From Spirochaetota bacterium (GTDB taxonomy: Bacteria > Spirochaetota > Spirochaetia > DTKZ01): DNA of 39,943 bases. The stretch is from the NCBI GenBank assembly GCA_026418195.1, contig JAOABU010000121.1, forward strand, positions 1-39,943. Direction: 5' to 3'. The notes beneath the pieces were generated by a model. It was not told the origin of the DNA. It did no database searches and saw only the letters and a list, made by a program, of their open reading frames with translations. The position numbers were made by a program, and so were the translations under genes. Of the stretch, positions 1 to 8,208 are shown piece by piece. Every line of letters begins with the position of its first letter. The first letter of the stretch is position 1.

Positions 1-398
1 ATTACCATGTGTGGAACGTTCGTATGTTCTTCCAGAATGGCCTCGATATCCTGTACCCTGAGTTTTCCATCCTGACTTGGCACTCCATGGATCTTGTGTC
101 CTGTAGCCTCGATTGCTCCCGCCTCATGCACATGGATATGCCCTGTTTCCGCGCAGATCACCGATTCATAGGGGCGGAGGAAAGCTGAAATCACCAGTAG
201 GTTTGCCTGCGTACCGCCGGATACGAAGAATATTCCCGCCTTAGGGTCGTCGATTCGACTACGGATCAATTGCCGCGCTTCTTCGCTAAACGGATCTTCC
301 CCATACCCCCCTACTTGCTTTAGGTCTACCGAACGTAAAGCTTCCAACAAGCGGGGATGACAGGTTTCGCTGTAGTCGTTCTTGAAACTATAGGTCAT
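1..398 (-). CDS. Threonine aldolase-like PLP enzyme (N-terminal part, runs off window)
   Basis: The reverse strand from 398 reads MTYSFKNDYSETCHPRLLEA and stays open to the window edge, so only about 132 N-terminal residues are present. The opening, the GGYGEDPF stretch, FFVSGGTQANLLV and ICAETGHIHVHEAGAIEATG match the low-specificity L-threonine aldolase / beta-eliminating lyase family. These PLP-dependent enzymes split L-threonine or L-allo-threonine into glycine and acetaldehyde. The PLP lysine lies in the missing part. Its ATG overlaps the stop codon of the EamA exporter gene by four bases (ATGA), so the two are probably translationally coupled. The exact substrate cannot be settled from this fragment. 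Confidence 0.85.
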   Translation of the reverse strand, partial: MTYSFKNDYSETCHPRLLEALRSVDLKQVGGYGEDPFSEEARQLIRSRIDDPKAGIFFVSGGTQANLLVISAFLRPYESVICAETGHIHVHEAGAIEATGHKIHGVPSQDGKLRVQDIEAILEEHTNVPHMV

Positions 399-1255
399 TG
401 TGTTCGCCTCCGCGTGAAAAATCCGCTCACTCCCACAATGGAAACAAGGATCAATAGTCCTCCCAATAGGATTTTGACGCTTAACTTCTCCCCGAAGAAG
501 ATCACCCCCATGGCACCCGCAATGACAATTCCACTGGTCATAAGAACCGAGGCAATGGGAGCCTCTAAATGCCTAGAAGCGGTGGTGATGAGGATCTGAG
601 CGAGAAACCCGCAAAGAGCTGAACTAAGGACAAGTCCCGTAACAGGGAGAGAAGGGAGTATAAAAAACGGTGCTGCAAGGATGCCATTTAACAGGGTACC
701 GATCATCATCAGATAAAAGAGAACGATAAAGGTGTCGTCATGCTTGCGGGATTCCCGTAGCACACTCACGGCCGCACCCCCGATCACACCCGATGCAAAG
801 GCAGCTATATCCCCAACGTTAATAGTGGAAAAGTCAGGGGAGATTACCAGACTCATTCCCACCATAGTCAGTCCGAGAAAGATGTATTGAGATAATACAG
901 GACGCTCTTTGTTGATGTAGGGGCTAAAGAGAAAAACGAACACAGGGAAGGTCCAGTTCAGCATATTGGCTTTCGTGATGGTGGTATGCTCCAGGGCATA
1001 GTAGAGGGCAATAACTGCGGAAGTGTTGAGAATCCCCCGGGCAATGACCCAGTTCAGTTGGTTGGGTCTTAGGGATTTCTTGAAACGCCAGGCAAACCAT
1101 CCCATGAACAGAGCCCCAACCAAGAAGCGGGCAAAAGATACTTGAAAGGAGGAAAGCTCTTTACAACTGTTGTGAGCGTACTTGGCAAACACTGTAGAAA
1201 AAGAAAAACAAACCGAAGAGAAGAGATTCAGTAGAATTGCACGGGTTTGGGACAT
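395..1255 (-). CDS. EamA/DMT-family membrane transporter
   Basis: A 286-residue hydrophobic protein with about ten membrane segments arranged as two EamA halves, the usual size and layout of the drug/metabolite transporter superfamily. The first half begins LFSSVCFSFSTVFAKYA; the second contains APIASVLMTSGIVIAGAMGVIFFGEKLS, the conserved end-of-domain pattern with a glutamate after the glycines. Members export amino acids or other small metabolites across the inner membrane. The four-base overlap with the downstream threonine-aldolase-like gene hints at an amino-acid substrate, but that is only inference. There is no clear ribosome binding site, and the start lies 11 bases after a candidate -10 box. 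Confidence 0.85.
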   Translation of the reverse strand: MSQTRAILLNLFSSVCFSFSTVFAKYAHNSCKELSSFQVSFARFLVGALFMGWFAWRFKKSLRPNQLNWVIARGILNTSAVIALYYALEHTTITKANMLNWTFPVFVFLFSPYINKERPVLSQYIFLGLTMVGMSLVISPDFSTINVGDIAAFASGVIGGAAVSVLRESRKHDDTFIVLFYLMMIGTLLNGILAAPFFILPSLPVTGLVLSSALCGFLAQILITTASRHLEAPIASVLMTSGIVIAGAMGVIFFGEKLSVKILLGGLLILVSIVGVSGFFTRRRTQ

Positions 1256-1266
1256 GATCGACGGAT

Positions 1267-1295
1267 ACAGTAAAGAGTTTGCCTTTCACTGTCAA
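1267..1295 (-). promoter_or_regulatory. Candidate promoter of the EamA gene
   Basis: On the minus strand TTGACA is followed after 17 bases by TACTGT, and the ATG follows 11 bases later. The -35 is perfect and the -10 weak. The implied leader is only about five bases long, with no Shine-Dalgarno. Confidence 0.45.
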
Positions 1296-1316
1296 TGTAG
1301 GGTGTTTTCGTATCTC

Positions 1317-1345
1317 TTTACAACATTGGATCATTCAGGGAAAAT
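1317..1345 (+). promoter_or_regulatory. Candidate promoter of the QueG-like gene
   Basis: TTTACA is followed after 17 bases by GAAAAT, with the ATG 13 bases later, giving a leader of about seven bases. It is divergent from the EamA promoter and does not overlap it. Confidence 0.35.
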
Positions 1346-1358
1346 AACACTTACCCGT

Positions 1359-2078
1359 ATGAAGCAAACAAAGATCTTAGAAACGATTAAACAGGTTTGC
1401 CCTGACTCAGTATACCTTGTCGGCTTCGCAAGATTGGAAGGACTCCTTCCAGCACGGTGGAGCCAGTTCCCCTACGGGATTTCTTTGGCAAGAAAATTGG
1501 ATGATGCAATCATTAACGAACTATCCGCAGGCCCTACTCTTGAGTACTTCCAATTATACCATCGAATAAACGATGAACTGAACCAAAAAACCGTAAAAAT
1601 CGCTACCCTCCTCCAAGAGGAAGGCATCGATGCGTTGGCCGTCCCCGCAACAGTGTCGGATCACGAACTCGATGAAGAGTATCATAGAACTCTCAGGTAC
1701 CCCCTATCCCATAAGATGGTTGCTACCCGTGCAGGATTGGGCTGGATTGGGAAAACGGATCTTTTGGTAACCCCTACATTCGGACCTCGGGTTCGGCTCG
1801 CAAGCATACTCGTCTCTGAGGCTTTTACCATACCGGGGAAGCCCTTTGACGAAAGTCTCTGTGGTGATTGCTCGGTGTGTGTAAAAAGCTGTCCTGCACA
1901 AGCAGCGAATGGAACTGTCTGGACTATCCATACGGATCGGAACGAGTTCTTCGATCCCTTCCGCTGTAGGGATTACTGCAGGAAGATTTCCTTCCAACGG
2001 TTAGGAAAAGAAATCAGTCTCTGCGGTCTTTGCCTATACCTATGTCCCAAAGGAAGATCTACCGGAAAACGCTCATGA
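1359..2078 (+). CDS. Short epoxyqueuosine reductase-like double 4Fe-4S protein
   Basis: I start this 239-residue protein at the ATG giving MKQTKILETI. A longer in-frame reading from 1182 would overlap the divergent EamA gene and looks artefactual. The C-terminal third carries CGDCSVCVKSCP, then CRDYC and CGLCLYLCP, which is the double 4Fe-4S cluster pattern of the QueG / reductive dehalogenase-like family. RAGLGWIGKTDLLVTPTFGPRVRLASIL matches the segment before the clusters in QueG. True QueG (cobalamin-dependent reduction of epoxyqueuosine in tRNA) is about 350-380 residues and usually has a C-terminal HEAT-like region, absent here. So this is a short paralogue of uncertain substrate rather than a confident queG. 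It has no obvious Shine-Dalgarno. Confidence 0.75.
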   Translation: MKQTKILETIKQVCPDSVYLVGFARLEGLLPARWSQFPYGISLARKLDDAIINELSAGPTLEYFQLYHRINDELNQKTVKIATLLQEEGIDALAVPATVSDHELDEEYHRTLRYPLSHKMVATRAGLGWIGKTDLLVTPTFGPRVRLASILVSEAFTIPGKPFDESLCGDCSVCVKSCPAQAANGTVWTIHTDRNEFFDPFRCRDYCRKISFQRLGKEISLCGLCLYLCPKGRSTGKRS

Positions 2079-2142
2079 CCCAGAAGTGTTCTCTATTCTC
2101 AAAAAGACATTATATCGGATAGAATACCCATAGGAGGAAAGA

Positions 2143-2931
2143 ATGAAACGTATATCCCTTGTATTTCTTGCCCTCATTTCCCTCTGGCTTTCCCCGGACA
2201 CTGTCCAAGCAGGTGAGAACACCCTCTCCTTTGTCATCGCACCTCCCCCGGTCGGATACCCCGTTTTTGAAAAAGGGGTTAGCGATCAAACCTTGGGAGG
2301 GAATTTCATTTACGTAACCTCCAAGCTGATGAACACATCCTTTCAACTATTTGGAGCCATGATCTTCGGGAACTGGCAATACTGTGTCACCAACAAGTTC
2401 GCCCTTAGCGGAAACTATGGAGCTAGCTTCCTCTTGGGCAACAAGTACGACCTTATGATGATTCAGCTACCCTACCAGTTCAACCTTGCCTACCAGATAG
2501 ACCTAACAGAGGATGTTTCCCTTTTTTTACTGGGCGGGGCTGGAGGAGACTTGGGGGTTACCTTTATGACGGTAGAGGTGCCCCAGTTTGTTCCTAATGT
2601 GATTGTGATCGATCCTACCACCGTAATTACCAAAATCTTTACCGGAAAGATCACGGGTGGTCTCCAGGCCAATATCGGTCTAGGGCAATTCATCTTTTCC
2701 CCTTTTGGGCTATACACCTATACAGCCGGTACTTACATGACGGAACAGACAAGCGCCATGTCGTTCAACTACCCTTCCTCTGCAGGTGCCATCGATGGGT
2801 ACTCCACTACCGTACTAGGGTTCGACCTTTTCTATAAACCCGCTGGAGTATCGTTGAGTTCCATGACCCATTTCCGGCCGGATACCACCCTCGTGTCCAT
2901 AGCGCTGAAATGGCTTCTGTCGAGGAATTAA
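2143..2931 (+). CDS. Secreted, probable outer-membrane beta-barrel protein
   Basis: A 262-residue protein preceded by a strong AGGAGG six bases before the ATG. The first 23 residues (KR, a hydrophobic core, then a cleavage site near VQA/GE) form a clear Sec signal peptide. The mature part has no membrane helices. It consists of alternating short polar/hydrophobic strands rich in Gly, Tyr, Phe and Thr with Asn/Gly turns (e.g. FALSGNYGASFLLGNKYDL), as expected for a small beta-barrel in a diderm. The last strand ends SIALKWLLSRN, without the usual terminal Phe. I do not recognise the family or its cargo. It is followed closely by hisS on the same strand. Confidence 0.65.
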   Translation: MKRISLVFLALISLWLSPDTVQAGENTLSFVIAPPPVGYPVFEKGVSDQTLGGNFIYVTSKLMNTSFQLFGAMIFGNWQYCVTNKFALSGNYGASFLLGNKYDLMMIQLPYQFNLAYQIDLTEDVSLFLLGGAGGDLGVTFMTVEVPQFVPNVIVIDPTTVITKIFTGKITGGLQANIGLGQFIFSPFGLYTYTAGTYMTEQTSAMSFNYPSSAGAIDGYSTTVLGFDLFYKPAGVSLSSMTHFRPDTTLVSIALKWLLSRN

Positions 2932-2954
2932 CTCTTTTTTTGTTCAAGCAGCTT

Positions 2955-2975
2955 CTTCCCTTGCATAAAGGGAAG
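2955..2975 (+). other. Hairpin in the hisS leader
   Basis: CTTCCCTT, five-base loop, AAGGGAAG: a perfect 8-bp stem ending 23 bases before the hisS ATG. No T tract follows it on either strand, so it is not a normal intrinsic terminator. It could separate expression of hisS from the upstream gene or shape the leader. Confidence 0.5.
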
Positions 2976-2998
2976 CACACCGGCATAATAGGCCCACT

Positions 2999-4312
2999 AT
3001 GGCAGAACTGATAGAACCAAGAGTCCTGAAAGGATTTCGGGACTTTCTTCCAGATATAGAGCTGGAACGAAAACGGGTACAAGGAATCCTCGAGGCTACT
3101 TTCGAACGCTTTGGATTTGTTCCCATCGATACACCCGTACTGGAATACACAGATATTCTTTTAGGGAAAGGTGGGGGAGAAACGGACAAGCAACTGTACC
3201 GGTTCCAGGATAACGGAGGCCGGGATGTGGCCATGCGATTTGATCTGACTGTTCCGTTTGCCCGATTTATGGCTGCCCATGTCCAAGAACTGTACCTTCC
3301 GTTCAAACGGTACCATATTGCCAAGGTCTTCCGGGGGGAGAACACCCAGCGAGGCCGCTACCGGGAGTTTACTCAATGCGATTTCGATATCGTAGGGGTG
3401 GATAGCCCGGCAGCCGACTTCGAGATCCTTTTGCTCATGCGGGAGAGCTTCTACGCCCTCGGAATTGATCGAGTGCAGATTCACCTTTCCCACCGAGGGA
3501 TCTTCAACCGAGCGCTGCAACGGCTCAAGGTACAGGATAAAGGGATTGAAGTCCTTCGTACCGTAGATAAGATCAAGAAGATCGGCGAGGAAGCTGTGCA
3601 AACCCAACTGAAACAACTGGTAGGTACGGTAGCGGCAGAGGAAATTCTACAGTTCGGGAAGCCGGAATCCAGCTTCCTTGCCACCTTAGAGAAGATCACC
3701 TCCATTGCCGGTGGACCCGCAGAAGACACGGAACGTCTTCACTCCATCTATCACTGGTTCCAGGACCTCGGAATTCAGGACTCGTTTCTCCTCGATCCGT
3801 CCATCACTAGAGGTCTGGATTATTACACTGGGATCGTGTACGAAACCTTCCTCCTAGATCTGCCCGGAATCGGCTCTGTATGTTCGGGTGGCCGATACAA
3901 TGACCTCGCCTCCCTCTATACGAAGGAGCGGCTTCCTGGGGTAGGTTCATCCATAGGTCTGGACCGGTTGTTAGCTGCTTTGGAGGAACTGGGGAAAAAA
4001 CCGGAATGCACCGGGGTCACTGAAATCCTCGTTTTTTGCCTAGAAGATCGCCTGTTTGGAGATTATCACAAGATCGCGCAAGAACTCCGCAGGGCAGGGT
4101 TTGCGACCGAGGTCTTTCCCGAACAACGGAAACTGGCAAACCAGTTCTCCTTTGCGGAGAAGAAAAAGATCCCCTTAGGAGTGTTCCTCGGATCAGAGGA
4201 AAAGAGTCGCGGGGTCTTCTCGCTAAGGGATCTTCGAACCCGGGTGACCTATGAGAACCTTACTCTACCAGGCCTCACCGCCAAAGCCAAGGAACTACTG
4301 GGTAAACAATGA
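2999..4312 (+). CDS. hisS: Histidine--tRNA ligase
   Basis: A class II aminoacyl-tRNA synthetase of 437 residues that charges tRNA-His with histidine in the cytosol. Class II motif 2 is seen as FRGENTQRGRYREFTQCDFD and motif 3 as GVGSSIGLDRLL. The histidine-binding signature RGLDYYTGIVYE lies near residue 270, and the C-terminal anticodon-binding domain follows (about residues 335-437). The length fits the family. It begins MAELIEPRVLKGFRDFLP, the typical start of the long bacterial/eukaryote-like HisRS form. It is convergent with the sugar phosphorylase gene downstream, with 49 bases between the stops and no visible terminator. Confidence 0.97.
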   Translation: MAELIEPRVLKGFRDFLPDIELERKRVQGILEATFERFGFVPIDTPVLEYTDILLGKGGGETDKQLYRFQDNGGRDVAMRFDLTVPFARFMAAHVQELYLPFKRYHIAKVFRGENTQRGRYREFTQCDFDIVGVDSPAADFEILLLMRESFYALGIDRVQIHLSHRGIFNRALQRLKVQDKGIEVLRTVDKIKKIGEEAVQTQLKQLVGTVAAEEILQFGKPESSFLATLEKITSIAGGPAEDTERLHSIYHWFQDLGIQDSFLLDPSITRGLDYYTGIVYETFLLDLPGIGSVCSGGRYNDLASLYTKERLPGVGSSIGLDRLLAALEELGKKPECTGVTEILVFCLEDRLFGDYHKIAQELRRAGFATEVFPEQRKLANQFSFAEKKKIPLGVFLGSEEKSRGVFSLRDLRTRVTYENLTLPGLTAKAKELLGKQ

Positions 4313-4361
4313 GGGCTCGAGGGAACTGGCGAGATAGAATATAGAAGAAAGGAAAAGGGAG

Positions 4362-6161
4362 TCACCGTCGCTGATATGCAAGCCACAGCACTTCGAAAGG
4401 CTCTAGTTGGAGGGAGAACCGGGAATAGGTTTCCCAAGTAGGATAGAACACATCTCCGGTGATCAGATCCGTGAAATACCGTTCTTCCCCAAGCCTTAAA
4501 TCAGCCGCATTGAAACTAGCTTCTGCAGGTTTATGGTACAGATTACAGACACAGAGCACTCCCCTATTTCCCTCCTGTGGTCTTCGCAATCGTAACAGGG
4601 CGAATACCTCCTTCGGGGTTGGTAACACCCGAGCTTCTGCCATAGGGTGAAATGCAGGTTCCTGTACCCGCGCTCGAAGGAGTTCTTCGAAACCGGAAAA
4701 CACTTGCTCTCGCACGGTTCCACGGGTGGAGAGTTCGTCCTGCACCCGATCATAGGAGAGTTTCTCCCGGTTGATCCTCCGTTTGATTCCACTCTCCTCC
4801 GCTCCTTTACGGTCGTTTTCTGAACCTAAGAGACTATGGATGTAGATACCGGGTACTCCCGGAAGAACCAAGAGTATCGACTGCGATGCCAGGAACTTTT
4901 TTACCCGCAAGCTCTCACTTAGAGTAGGCTCCGCTATTCCGCTAAAAAAATTGATATTCAATTCATAAGGGACTTCTCCGTTAGGAGTTGCCTTATATGA
5001 TACGTATCCTCCTCGCCCCTGCACAGCTCGGATCATCCCCGATAGTTCATCCTCCGTTAGGATCCCCTGAACAGGAAGAACCCCTATCCCGTCATGGGAA
5101 GCGGCAATATTTAAGAAAGTCATCCCATCTCCCGGAGGCTTTATCGTGGAAACCCACTCCTGAAGGTGGCGAGAATCCGCTCGTAAAAATGCATCCAACA
5201 ATAGGGCAGGAAGGGCAAATTGGTATACCAGGTGCGCTTCATCCCCCTCCCCAAAATAGGAAAGGTTTTCCTGTTGAGGCATGTTCGTTTCCGTAATGAG
5301 AAGGGTACCGGGAGCTACTTCGTCTACCAGTGCCCGGAGAAGCTTCACCACTGCGTGCGTCTTTGGATGGTGAATGCAAGGGGTTCCCAATTCTTTCCAT
5401 ATGTAAGCAATAGCATCCAACCGAAGAATTTGAACCCCCATCCGAAGGTAGAGTAAGAGGATATCGATCATTTCCAAAAGAACCTCTGGCTCCCCATAGT
5501 TTAGATCTACCTGATCCTCGCTAAAGGTAGTCCATACCCAGCGGTCTCCCTGATTTGTGGGAAACCGAGTCAACAAGGGATGGGTACGGGGGCGGAACAC
5601 TCCCGAAACATCCACAGCTGGAGAAAGGGAAAGGAAGAACCGGGTGTAAGGATCTCTCCCTTCAAGGAATCCCTGAAACCAGGGACTCTTAACCGAACAA
5701 TGGTTCAGAACGAGATCGGCCATTACCAGGAAGGATTCGGAGAGAGCTTGAATATCCTCCCAGCTTCCCCAGTCGGGTTTTACCTGTCTGTAGTCGATCA
5801 CCGAGAATCCATCATCGGAAGAAAAAGGAGAAAAGGGCAGGAGATGGATCCCCGTTACGGTTCCTTCGAGAAAGATTCGGGAAAATTCCCTTAAGAGCTG
5901 CAAGGGCTTCGTACCAGGTTTCTGGAACTGGTCTCCATAGGTAATCACGAAAGAGTCCCGTTCACTCAGGGAGAACCCTCTGTGCTCTTTAGAATCAGCC
6001 TCTTCTGCACCCCCTGTGTCTAGATGGAGCTTTGCGTTTCGCTTCCTCTTTTCTGATCCTCGCTGCCAGGCGCGAACCCGCTCCTCGAGCTTCCGGTAGG
6101 TATCCTTTCCCACTTCAGGCCCGTAGAGAAACTGTAACAGTTCTAGGATTTTTAGGTTCAC
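4362..6161 (-). CDS. GH13_18 sugar phosphorylase, glucosylglycerate phosphorylase-like
   Basis: A 599-residue (beta/alpha)8 enzyme of the sucrose-phosphorylase subfamily, which cleaves alpha-glucosides with phosphate to give glucose-1-phosphate. The nucleophile is D249 in LRLDAIAYIWK, the acid/base E291 in LITETN, and the transition-state H356-D357 lie in NIAASHDGIG. From memory, stretches such as WTTFSEDQVDLNY, KLLRALVDEVAPGT and the TETN region follow Escherichia coli YcjM and the glucosylglycerate phosphorylases more closely than classical sucrose phosphorylase, which is also about 100 residues shorter. Residues 33-62 form a charged linker. The start is GTG, with AGGAG seven bases upstream. 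Glucosylglycerate is a compatible solute, so turnover of that osmolyte is the likely role; sucrose or glucosylglycerol remain possible. Confidence 0.85.
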   Translation of the reverse strand: MNLKILELLQFLYGPEVGKDTYRKLEERVRAWQRGSEKRKRNAKLHLDTGGAEEADSKEHRGFSLSERDSFVITYGDQFQKPGTKPLQLLREFSRIFLEGTVTGIHLLPFSPFSSDDGFSVIDYRQVKPDWGSWEDIQALSESFLVMADLVLNHCSVKSPWFQGFLEGRDPYTRFFLSLSPAVDVSGVFRPRTHPLLTRFPTNQGDRWVWTTFSEDQVDLNYGEPEVLLEMIDILLLYLRMGVQILRLDAIAYIWKELGTPCIHHPKTHAVVKLLRALVDEVAPGTLLITETNMPQQENLSYFGEGDEAHLVYQFALPALLLDAFLRADSRHLQEWVSTIKPPGDGMTFLNIAASHDGIGVLPVQGILTEDELSGMIRAVQGRGGYVSYKATPNGEVPYELNINFFSGIAEPTLSESLRVKKFLASQSILLVLPGVPGIYIHSLLGSENDRKGAEESGIKRRINREKLSYDRVQDELSTRGTVREQVFSGFEELLRARVQEPAFHPMAEARVLPTPKEVFALLRLRRPQEGNRGVLCVCNLYHKPAEASFNAADLRLGEERYFTDLITGDVFYPTWETYSRFSLQLEPFEVLWLAYQRR

Positions 6162-6188
6162 CTTCCCACTCCTATCTCAGTTCATCCA

Positions 6189-7136
6189 TCAGAGAGCTAG
6201 ATAGTGTACAATCAATAGAACGAAAAACGTCATCGTCGCGAGGCCAAACACATGGGTAAACACCACACCCTCGGCCGCATGTTTTGGATCCACATTGTAC
6301 TTGAAGGCCATCGTCACTGAGTTCACACTAGCAGGTGTCATGCTGACCAACATGAACATTACCAACGTTTCCTGAGGCAGTACACCGGTTAACGAAAGAG
6401 CCAAGAGAAACGCGAGGCCGGGAACTATAAGAATTCGGATGGATCCGCACAGCAGGTTCCACCTATCCAATTTCAAAGCTCGGAATCCCAATTCGTAAAT
6501 CCGGGCTCCCGCTACGAAGAGCCCCATGAAGAGGGTGGGTTGCCCGAGCACTGCAGTGGACTCCGCAATCAACGGAGGAATCGACCGATTCCAACCCGTA
6601 AGAACGAAGAGAATAGCCAGTACCGTGGCGATCATCCCCGGAGAAAGAAGGTTTCCCAACAGTTCCTTGCGGTTTAAGGGTCCTGCAATGGTAGAAGCTC
6701 CTACTGTCCAAAGCATTAGGATGGAGCCCAGGTTAGCGACCGCTAGAAGGGCAGTTCCTTTCCCTGGATAGAAGAACTCGGCAAAGGGAAGAGCCATCAA
6801 AAGAAAGTTGTTCATCGTTGTCTGGAATAGAAATACCCTTCTTTGGTCTCCCTTGTAACCGGCAACCCGAGCCGCGAAGGAACCGATGACCCATCCCATC
6901 AGATGTACCCCGATGCAAAGAAACGGAAGAGCGAGGTTATCCAGTATGTCCGACGGGCGGAGGGTTCGGGTAATGGAGGAGAATATAAGACCTGGCCACA
7001 CGAGATCTACCATTACTCGACTCAAGTCCCGTTCACCCTGCTCTGAAATTAACTTGAGTTTCTTGGCAAGAATACCTGTCCCCATGATGAGGACTACGAA
7101 AAGGAGTCTATTGAGAATCGTGAGGAAGTATATCAT
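6189..7136 (-). CDS. AEC-family permease (auxin efflux carrier-like)
   Basis: A 315-residue membrane protein with about ten hydrophobic helices split into two five-helix halves, the organisation of the AEC family (malate permeases, auxin efflux carriers). It starts with a helix and then GILAKKLKLISEQGERDLSRVMVDLVWPGLIFSS, the conserved opening of the family; the second half contains MLVSMTPASVNSVTMAFKY. Bacterial members usually carry dicarboxylates or related organic acids. No Shine-Dalgarno precedes the ATG. It follows the terminator of the uronate cluster and runs toward the sugar phosphorylase gene 27 bases away, so the two may be co-transcribed. The substrate is unknown. Confidence 0.85.
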   Translation of the reverse strand: MIYFLTILNRLLFVVLIMGTGILAKKLKLISEQGERDLSRVMVDLVWPGLIFSSITRTLRPSDILDNLALPFLCIGVHLMGWVIGSFAARVAGYKGDQRRVFLFQTTMNNFLLMALPFAEFFYPGKGTALLAVANLGSILMLWTVGASTIAGPLNRKELLGNLLSPGMIATVLAILFVLTGWNRSIPPLIAESTAVLGQPTLFMGLFVAGARIYELGFRALKLDRWNLLCGSIRILIVPGLAFLLALSLTGVLPQETLVMFMLVSMTPASVNSVTMAFKYNVDPKHAAEGVVFTHVFGLATMTFFVLLIVHYLAL

Positions 7137-7159
7137 TGGGGGTGATATGACATGGTTTC

Positions 7160-7202
7160 GAAGAAAAGATCAATAGGAGGGGAACAGTTCCTGCCCCCTC
7201 CT
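7160..7202 (-). terminator. Terminator of the uronate cluster
   Basis: On the minus strand AGGAGGGG and CCCCTCCT form an 8-bp stem around a 12-base loop, followed by a T-rich stretch. It lies 33 bases past the eda stop and before the AEC permease, so it marks the end of the iclR-kdgK-eda unit. Confidence 0.55.
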
Positions 7203-7235
7203 TTAACCCACAAGATTCAGGGTACTAAAGATTTT

Positions 7236-8195
7236 CTATTTCCGACTGATATGGAATGCGAATCCAGCGATTTCCAAGTCGAGGTACACGACTTTCATTA
7301 CTCCCCCCTCGACCTTGGCCGTGTCCGCTTTAATCCCAATACCCTTGGAAGCGAAGTATGCTACTGCCCGTTCCACACTGTTGGCCGCAATCCCAATGTG
7401 CCCGTGGGCTCCCAGGTATTTTGATTTCATGATTTCGAAGGGCTTCCCAGTAAAAATGCTGGAATTGCCCTCCTTTATCGGTAGCTTGAAGAACTTTGCC
7501 AGGAGTTCCGCCACTTTTTTCGCTTCTGCTTCATTCTCCGTATTGATGCCCACGTGAAGCAGTTCAAATCCGTGCACCAGGGAAACCGCCTCTGAACTTA
7601 AGCGAGTGATTTCATCGAACTTTCCGGCAGAAATTGCCTCACTAGGAACCATCCACGAGCCTCCAACGGCCCAGATCTTGTTCCAAGACAGGTAGGAGGT
7701 GATATTGGATGGATTGATTCCCCCCGTTGGTATGAAGGATACCTCGGTGTACGGAGCTGCCATCGCTTTCAGCATGGCCAAACCCCCGGAGTTCTCGGCC
7801 GGGAAGAACTTCAGGACCTTCAACCCGAACTCCAACGCTTGTTCAATCCCCGAGGGATTGTTAATTCCCGGAGTCACGGGAATATTTTCCTTCACACAGT
7901 ACTCCACAACCTTAGGGTTGAACCCAGGGGATACAATGAACTTGGCTCCGGCAGCGGTCGCTTTCTTCACCTGCTCCACCGTCAGTACGGTTCCAGCCCC
8001 CACCAGCATTCCTGGTACTTCGTTGGTAATGCGACGAATGGACTCTTCGGCAGCAGAGGTTCGAAAGGTAACCTCCGCTACCGGTAAGTCACCGGCTAGT
8101 AAGGCCTTAGCCAGAGGGACCGCATCCTTCGCATCGTCAATCTTGATTACAGGAACCACTCCAATATTGCTGATTTGCGTTAAGATATCCGACAT
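7236..8195 (-). CDS. eda: KDPG/KHG aldolase fused to a VOC (glyoxalase-like) domain
   Basis: Residues 1-208 are a class I 2-keto-3-deoxy-6-phosphogluconate aldolase: E41 in AEVTFRT, the Schiff-base lysine K129 in LKVLKFFPAE, and the phosphate-binding FIPTGGI. It splits KDPG to pyruvate and glyceraldehyde-3-phosphate, the last step of uronate breakdown here. Ordinary Eda is about 205-215 residues. Residues 211-319 add a vicinal-oxygen-chelate-type domain (LLHVGINTENEAEAKKVAELL, then GHIGIAANSVERAVAYFASKG and a final FAFHISRK strand) of unknown role, perhaps opening or isomerising a sugar acid. A strong GGGGGAGG precedes the ATG. It lies 13 bases after kdgK. Confidence 0.93.
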   Translation of the reverse strand: MSDILTQISNIGVVPVIKIDDAKDAVPLAKALLAGDLPVAEVTFRTSAAEESIRRITNEVPGMLVGAGTVLTVEQVKKATAAGAKFIVSPGFNPKVVEYCVKENIPVTPGINNPSGIEQALEFGLKVLKFFPAENSGGLAMLKAMAAPYTEVSFIPTGGINPSNITSYLSWNKIWAVGGSWMVPSEAISAGKFDEITRLSSEAVSLVHGFELLHVGINTENEAEAKKVAELLAKFFKLPIKEGNSSIFTGKPFEIMKSKYLGAHGHIGIAANSVERAVAYFASKGIGIKADTAKVEGGVMKVVYLDLEIAGFAFHISRK

Positions 8196-8208
8196 ACAAA
8201 CCTCCCCC

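Noticed and set aside
1182-1358. An extended N-terminus for the QueG-like protein
   Set aside because: It would overlap the divergent EamA gene and both promoters, and the residues do not resemble the family.
2955-2975. Hairpin before hisS as a terminator of the upstream gene
   Set aside because: The T tract lies before the stem rather than after it on the plus strand, and none follows on the minus strand.
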